Below are positions 58,856-64,000 of a stretch of 64,000 nt of DNA, piece by piece (the first letter of the stretch is position 1; each line of letters opens with the position of its first letter). The position numbers were made by a program, and so were the translations under genes. The stretch spans positions 62,001-126,000 of the forward strand of contig NZ_JBDFMI010000003.1 in assembly GCF_047238185.1 (NCBI RefSeq), given 5' to 3'. The notes under the pieces were generated by a model that was not told the DNA's origin, ran no database searches, and saw only the letters and a program-made list of their open reading frames with translations. The DNA comes from Bacillus_AD sp047238185. GTDB taxonomy: Bacteria; Bacillota; Bacilli; Bacillales; DSM-1321.

Positions 58856-61800
58856 TTAGTAATTTCTATGGAATTTTAAAGCCTCATAGATACTCCCTTG
58901 GATTTTAATTAAATAGTTCCCTTTGGACTCCACATAAGGGTTATTGACTGGATGATATCCCTTAAATTCAAAGTTGTATTCCCCATCTGCGATTCTATCG
59001 AAATCATCGCGCCACAGTTCAGTTTCCCAAATGTACTCATACTGGCTAGTACTCACTAACTTAAAGGATGTGCTTGGTATCTCTATTTCACCTACTACAC
59101 CACCAAAGTCTACTTTTCCTTCTACTCGATTGGCTGGTGTCGTTTTCAAGCGAATGACGAACCTTTCTCCAGCAAGGAAAATATTCACGTCAGGGTCTTG
59201 TCCTTCAGATACCCAGTATTTCTTCCATTCCTCCATATGTGTGACCAACGGTACTAATCGGGCGATATTCACCTTAATTCGATGTGTCACACTATCAGTA
59301 GCCCCATCATTATCACGTACCGTTAGCGTGACATCATAATACTCAGAGGTTGCGGTCAATGTAGGATATCTAGTATTACTATGTGTGACAGTTCCCTCTT
59401 TTGATCGGATATCCCATTGATAAGAAACAATTTTACCATCTACATCATAGGATCCATCCGGATCTAATTTGAATTCTTCTCCCAAAAATGGCTGAAATGG
59501 TTTCCAAACGAACATCGCCACTGGCGGCTTATTGGGTGGTGGTTCACTGACCACAATTTCCTTATAGGCCGGCAATTTGGAACGTAAGCTATCTGGCTTG
59601 GTGTCATCCCAAACATGCAAGGATACTTTGTATGTCCCCACTTGTGCATTCGATATTTTGGGATGTTGCTCATGTGTAATGTTTTTTTGGCCATTGGGAG
59701 CTGTAATTTCCCAATCCCACTTTACAACGGTGCCATCTTCATCCCATGATTGGTCATGTAGCTGAATCGTATCTCCGCCAATAGGCAACAATGGAGAATA
59801 ATCAAACATGGCATATGGTGCCTGCGGCCCTAATATCACATTGTAAATCTTGGATAGTTTTCCACTTAACGAGCGTAATGGGGCAGGTGGTAAATCAAAG
59901 ACCGTTTGAGTGACTCTGTATTTTCCGACTCCTCCAAAGATACTGAAATCCGTAGGTGGAGAACCTGTATTCCATTTTTGAGTGACTTCATTTTTCTCAT
60001 TCAACTTTTCAATGTCCCACGAATAGTTGATCAATGGATGGCCATCCGGATCGGATGACTTATCTGTATAAATGGTCGAAGCATCTACAAACAAGGTATG
60101 AGGGCTTTCCATTCCATCTGTACAAGAAATACTAGAGGTTGAAATAGCACCAGGACTTAGTTCAAAACAGGAATTTGGCGGATTATTATGAACCACTTGT
60201 ATCGGTCTTTCATAAAGTTCCGATTGTAAGGATGGCGGATATTTAGGAATATCCCATACCGTTAATCCAATCACATACTTTCCTTCTCCTAATCCAATGC
60301 TTTTAAAGCTGGTAGGATAGTTCGAGCTGGACCATAAGATCCGATTATCACCTTGTTTCTTAATCGTCCAATTATAGTTTGTCAACGGATCTCCATTCGG
60401 GTCATAACTTCGATCTTGGATGTAATCCTGGGTATCCGGTACATCAAGACGAGTATCATCCAGAACAACGTCTGGAGCGTCAAATAAAGCGACTGGCTTT
60501 AGATTCACTTCTTTTGTTGATAGATGCTTGGTGACGGTTCCATATGCACCATCAACGTCTTTCACACGCAAGGTCACAAAATAATCTTTGTAAGGCTGCA
60601 ACACCTTAGGTGGTTCACCTTGATGTTCCACTCCATCTACTACATACTTCTCCCACGTGTATTCCACAATGCCACGTTCAGCAATCTTTAATTCTGCCCA
60701 ATTATAACGATGATCTGGATCATATGAGGTATTCGGGTCCAAGGTTAATTTCAATGTCCCAGGCTCAATCGTATACGTGAAATCAGCGATTGGTCGCCGA
60801 TGAACGTTAATTTTAAATTCTCGAACCGTTTCTTCATCGGACCATTTCTTGTAATTGGAGAATCGCGTATCATTGCCTACATTTGATAAGGGGTTATCCT
60901 TCGCACGTAAAGTGACCGTATATGTTCCCACTTCATTTAGCTGCATTGGAGAACTAATATACAAACCACTTTGAGCAATTGGTTTATCCGGCTGAGAATC
61001 AATGACTCGACCATTTACCGAAGTTGGACCGTGGATAAATTTCCATTCTCGTTGGATTTCAGGATCGTTCTCAAAATCAGTATACTTAGTGGTATAGTCA
61101 ACTTTATCACCAAGAACAATCGTCATGGATTCCGGATTTTCTTCCATCATAAACTTGTTAATCAACTCGGTGCGTACCTTCTCCACATTGGACTGCAGGT
61201 AATCTTCCGAATACTGAGTAAAGGTCCCTTGCCCTATGCTATTGATGATACTTTGTGCATCGCTCCGTAAGGAGCCGTTTGAATTACTCCAAAAGAAGGC
61301 GTTATCACTACGTAATTTGTTGATTAGCTGATTTCGTTTGGATGAGTTATTCGCCCATGTCCATTGGTTCTTGTCCATTCTGAAATAATACTTATACGTT
61401 GAATGATTAAATGTAAATTTATTAATCTCAGTTGTAAAATCGGTGGTGTCTACTTTCTCCTCTGAATTACATCCAGAATTCGTATAACCAGTGATTTCAA
61501 ACCGGTAATCCGATATCCATTTACGCAAGGAAGCCGTATATTTCGTACCTGTTTGTCCATAAATGGCATTAGAGCCGTCCGTACAAGGTGGAGCATGGGA
61601 GTGGATTTGTCCTCCGTTAGCCGAGTTGTCCAAATAACACCAGGTTACTTCGATAATAGGCTCTGATGAAGATGATGTTACTTCCCAACTGCCACTGTAA
61701 GGTGACGTGCCACTATAAGAATCATAGACATAATAACCATGATCTACATAGCCCCATATGGGGATATTTAAAACACATTCCCCGTCCAAATCATTTTCAT

Positions 61801-64000
61801 GGTAATAGGTATTGTTAATGTCAATCTTGGCATCAATCCCTTTCATCCGTAAATCGGACTCTAGGGAACCTGCATAGGCCGTTAATTGATTTTTGGCATC
61901 TTGGTTAATAGAATAGTAGTAATGATTATACGAACCACCACCGCCTCCATTATTCACTCCACCTCCGGGTCTAGAACCTGTTTTATGTTCAAGGGTAGCT
62001 TCGTCCATTCCTCCGAAATCAAGTGCCACATGAACAGAATTTTGTCTCTTTACCCCAAAATCAATAATAGGAGGCACGTTATTAACTTCAATCGCCTTAT
62101 CAGCTGTCGGTATGTTAAAATTCTCAGGTTTCATATACACATTGACTGATCCATTCTTATCGATGATATCTGAATCGTCGGTCCGGTAATCTTGGGGCTG
62201 AATAAATTCTTCATAGGTTGGCTCTCCGAACTTTTCTTTCGTATATAAAGAAAAACGATAGTGCCCCACATGTTTGGTTTTGTACGTAATCGTCCGTTCA
62301 TTGCTGCTTGAAATGACCTGCTTCCCGCCATCGGCAGCCGTACCAAACACCCCATCATTATTTGCATCAAATTCCACATACCATATTCGTTGGCCAATGC
62401 TATCGCCGTCAGTGGATACACTATCATCTCTTAGAGTGATGGTTGCATACTGACCATCATCGTTATCACGCAGGTAAACGGATTTATCGACCGTAAAACG
62501 GGTGATTGGTTCCACATCGGGCGCTACATCCAATTCTTTTACATAAACCTCACTCGTCTCATCAAAGACGTTTGTAACGGTTAAATGCAATTCGTATTTC
62601 CCTTTCTTTTTGAAAAGGACCTGTTTAATGGATGGATCGGAACTAGGACGATATTTTATATCATCTTTGCTCAACCCTTCACTAATCGGAACGATTTCCC
62701 ATGACGTTAAATTGTAATCAATCGGTGCAACCTCAATGGGTGACTTTAAATCGGAAGCCTTCGCATCAAATGAAACAGCTCGATTTTCCTTTAGTGTGCC
62801 ATCCATTGTGGCTGCTGCTATTGGAGTGGTCGGCCATATTTCAAACTCATCGGATGCATCGGCTGTAGCCCCCGCATCGTCCGTTACCGTATAATACACG
62901 TTATGCGGAATCTTTTCAGTAACCCTCGGCGACTTCCATTGTTTTCCGTCGATAGGTTCCCCATCAACGGATAATTCTTCATTCGCGATTTCCCCGTCTG
63001 GATCGTAAGCTGTGGTTGAAATATCGACTGTTTCCGGCCAGTAATAAAATGGGCGCACATTGACATCAGCGACAGGTGGTTTATTATCTGCGGCAGGCGG
63101 TGGAGCATCATCACCTACCACTACTGTCTTTGTGGCTGTAAAGGAACGATTGACTTGGTCAGTTACGACTAATGATATTTTGTACGTCCCTTTTTTATCA
63201 AATTTGTATTCTTCAGAAAGATTAAACTGCTTATCTTGTCGATAAGAGCTTTTAATGACTTTATCGTTTACTTTTAATGTAAAGCCAATATACTTTCTCT
63301 TAGAGTATTCTCGCTCAGGATAAAATTCCTTCCCCGTATATTCAATGCTAAGTGTTTCTCCTATTTTTGCTTTTGCAGGAACACTTACAGTTGCATCCGG
63401 ATAGGAAGTTGTAGTGACCAGGGCGGTGCTTAGTTCATTTCCTTGTCCTTCATCAAAATAACCTGTACCTAAAATTTGAACGGTTGCCCCCGACCACATG
63501 GCTAAATCACGTATATAAAGCCGATATATCTCTTTCTTGGTCTTATTATTCACTATTTTCATCGGAAAGCTTTTATTTCTGTCACTAACGAATTCTTTAT
63601 TTCCATTAAAATTCTTTGTCCAGTAATCTAAATCACTTGGTAATGCTATTAATCTTCCTAATGAACCGTCTCGAATAGGCCTTAGTAATGGCATCATCTT
63701 AATACGTTTTCTCTTTAATGTAGTCTTATTTGAATATCCTTGAACGTCTACATACCAATTCATGTCATTCATATAATCATCTAGACCTAATGCAGCGTCT
63801 GTCGGATGTTTAATTGTATATTTATCCCCTTTTGCTCCAGGCTTCCCTTTCACGTTATCACTATAATCATTCCCTGAAACCATATTTAAATCAGGATCAA
63901 GAGAGTCATCTTTCGCTTGCGGTGGAAGCGAAGATGACTTTGTACTTTGGGAAGCTGCTGAAGCAGATATAGCAGGAAGGAAATTACACAACATTAATGC
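58856..64000 (-). CDS. very large exported PKD-repeat protein (5' end outside window)
   Basis: At least 1714 residues are encoded and the frame is still open at the window edge. The visible N-terminus (CNFLPAISASAASQ) is the end of a signal peptide, so the real start lies a little beyond 64000. At least six PKD-like beta domains can be seen from lines such as KPPVADVNVRP, RRPIADFTYTIEPG, KPVALFDAPD, APYAMFDYSPL and KPPVAMFVWKP, each followed by SYDPDG/SWDEDG-type turns. No LPXTG anchor or membrane end is seen. Probably an extracellular adhesin or mating-related surface protein (inference); same strand as the wall hydrolase. Confidence 0.85.
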   Translation of the reverse strand, partial: ALMLCNFLPAISASAASQSTKSSSLPPQAKDDSLDPDLNMVSGNDYSDNVKGKPGAKGDKYTIKHPTDAALGLDDYMNDMNWYVDVQGYSNKTTLKRKRIKMMPLLRPIRDGSLGRLIALPSDLDYWTKNFNGNKEFVSDRNKSFPMKIVNNKTKKEIYRLYIRDLAMWSGATVQILGTGYFDEGQGNELSTALVTTTSYPDATVSVPAKAKIGETLSIEYTGKEFYPEREYSKRKYIGFTLKVNDKVIKSSYRQDKQFNLSEEYKFDKKGTYKISLVVTDQVNRSFTATKTVVVGDDAPPPAADNKPPVADVNVRPFYYWPETVDISTTAYDPDGEIANEELSVDGEPIDGKQWKSPRVTEKIPHNVYYTVTDDAGATADASDEFEIWPTTPIAAATMDGTLKENRAVSFDAKASDLKSPIEVAPIDYNLTSWEIVPISEGLSKDDIKYRPSSDPSIKQVLFKKKGKYELHLTVTNVFDETSEVYVKELDVAPDVEPITRFTVDKSVYLRDNDDGQYATITLRDDSVSTDGDSIGQRIWYVEFDANNDGVFGTAADGGKQVISSSNERTITYKTKHVGHYRFSLYTKEKFGEPTYEEFIQPQDYRTDDSDIIDKNGSVNVYMKPENFNIPTADKAIEVNNVPPIIDFGVKRQNSVHVALDFGGMDEATLEHKTGSRPGGGVNNGGGGGSYNHYYYSINQDAKNQLTAYAGSLESDLRMKGIDAKIDINNTYYHENDLDGECVLNIPIWGYVDHGYYVYDSYSGTSPYSGSWEVTSSSSEPIIEVTWCYLDNSANGGQIHSHAPPCTDGSNAIYGQTGTKYTASLRKWISDYRFEITGYTNSGCNSEEKVDTTDFTTEINKFTFNHSTYKYYFRMDKNQWTWANNSSKRNQLINKLRSDNAFFWSNSNGSLRSDAQSIINSIGQGTFTQYSEDYLQSNVEKVRTELINKFMMEENPESMTIVLGDKVDYTTKYTDFENDPEIQREWKFIHGPTSVNGRVIDSQPDKPIAQSGLYISSPMQLNEVGTYTVTLRAKDNPLSNVGNDTRFSNYKKWSDEETVREFKINVHRRPIADFTYTIEPGTLKLTLDPNTSYDPDHRYNWAELKIAERGIVEYTWEKYVVDGVEHQGEPPKVLQPYKDYFVTLRVKDVDGAYGTVTKHLSTKEVNLKPVALFDAPDVVLDDTRLDVPDTQDYIQDRSYDPNGDPLTNYNWTIKKQGDNRILWSSSNYPTSFKSIGLGEGKYVIGLTVWDIPKYPPSLQSELYERPIQVVHNNPPNSCFELSPGAISTSSISCTDGMESPHTLFVDASTIYTDKSSDPDGHPLINYSWDIEKLNEKNEVTQKWNTGSPPTDFSIFGGVGKYRVTQTVFDLPPAPLRSLSGKLSKIYNVILGPQAPYAMFDYSPLLPIGGDTIQLHDQSWDEDGTVVKWDWEITAPNGQKNITHEQHPKISNAQVGTYKVSLHVWDDTKPDSLRSKLPAYKEIVVSEPPPNKPPVAMFVWKPFQPFLGEEFKLDPDGSYDVDGKIVSYQWDIRSKEGTVTHSNTRYPTLTATSEYYDVTLTVRDNDGATDSVTHRIKVNIARLVPLVTHMEEWKKYWVSEGQDPDVNIFLAGERFVIRLKTTPANRVEGKVDFGGVVGEIEIPSTSFKLVSTSQYEYIWETELWRDDFDRIADGEYNFEFKGYHPVNNPYVESKGNYLIKIQGSIYEALKFHRNY

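Overview
The window looks like part of a large, low-GC, theta-replicating conjugative plasmid from a Bacillaceae host (Bacillus, Priestia or Peribacillus type; the genus is an inference). The reasons are AT-rich sequence with strong AGGAGG ribosome-binding sites and TTG/GTG starts, an iteron-type origin with its initiator, an actin-type partition cassette, a TraG/VirD4-like coupling ATPase with cell-wall hydrolases, an IS232-like IS21-family element, and many small hypothetical genes packed in long minus-strand operons.

Layout. 1-4.8 kb: start of an HlyD-type adaptor, a lipoprotein, small membrane and secreted proteins, an OmpR-type two-component pair and a degenerate lone receiver. 5.0-5.3 kb: a frameshifted ribosomal protein S18 remnant. 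5.3-10.45 kb: a minus-strand operon with a DUF6744-like protein, a MoxR AAA+ ATPase, a VWA protein, a zeta-toxin-like kinase and small proteins. 10.45-10.76 kb: a leader RNA with an intrinsic terminator in front of that operon. 10.9-12.8 kb: arsenic resistance (arsR, ACR3, arsC). 13.3-17.4 kb: replication (primase-like protein, iterons, Rep). 17.8-20.6 kb: a gene cut in two by an IS232-like element. 21-25.3 kb: an ABC transporter with its own two-component system. 25.3-28.9 kb: a run of terminator-like hairpins, two repetitive helical-protein paralogues (one frameshifted) and another broken gene. 29-33.3 kb: small genes ending in a recombination set (PD-(D/E)XK nuclease, CHC2 zinc finger, RecT/Bet-like annealing protein), led by a second copy of the same leader RNA. 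33.9-37.6 kb: a lactococcin-972-like bacteriocin with a convergent ABC operon. 38-47.6 kb: transfer region (coupling ATPase, S1-domain protein, membrane proteins, permuted NlpC/P60-like hydrolase, membrane thioredoxin). 47.7-55.6 kb: two membrane-anchored zincins, a MerR/coiled-coil protein, the actin partition cassette with palindromic sites, a replication-relaxation-type protein and a RusA-like protein. 55.9-57.5 kb: a secreted protein with a small membrane neighbour and a probable type I toxin-antitoxin locus. 57.5-64 kb: a PcsB-like wall hydrolase and a very large exported PKD-repeat protein that runs off the window.

The most interesting signal is the roughly 305-bp leader present twice (10452-10760 and 33266-33571). 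The similarity stops at the -10 box of each promoter while the -35 and spacer differ, so what is shared is the transcribed part. The RNA carries two repeated hairpin modules and a three-segment terminator/antiterminator arrangement ending just before the ribosome-binding site. It would switch the MoxR/VWA operon and the recombination operon together. Other strong signals are a recurring TGTCAGTT element upstream of four transfer-region genes, the convergent type I toxin-antitoxin locus, the G10 Shine-Dalgarno of the bacteriocin gene, and a clean 6-bp target duplication that restores the gene broken by the insertion sequence.
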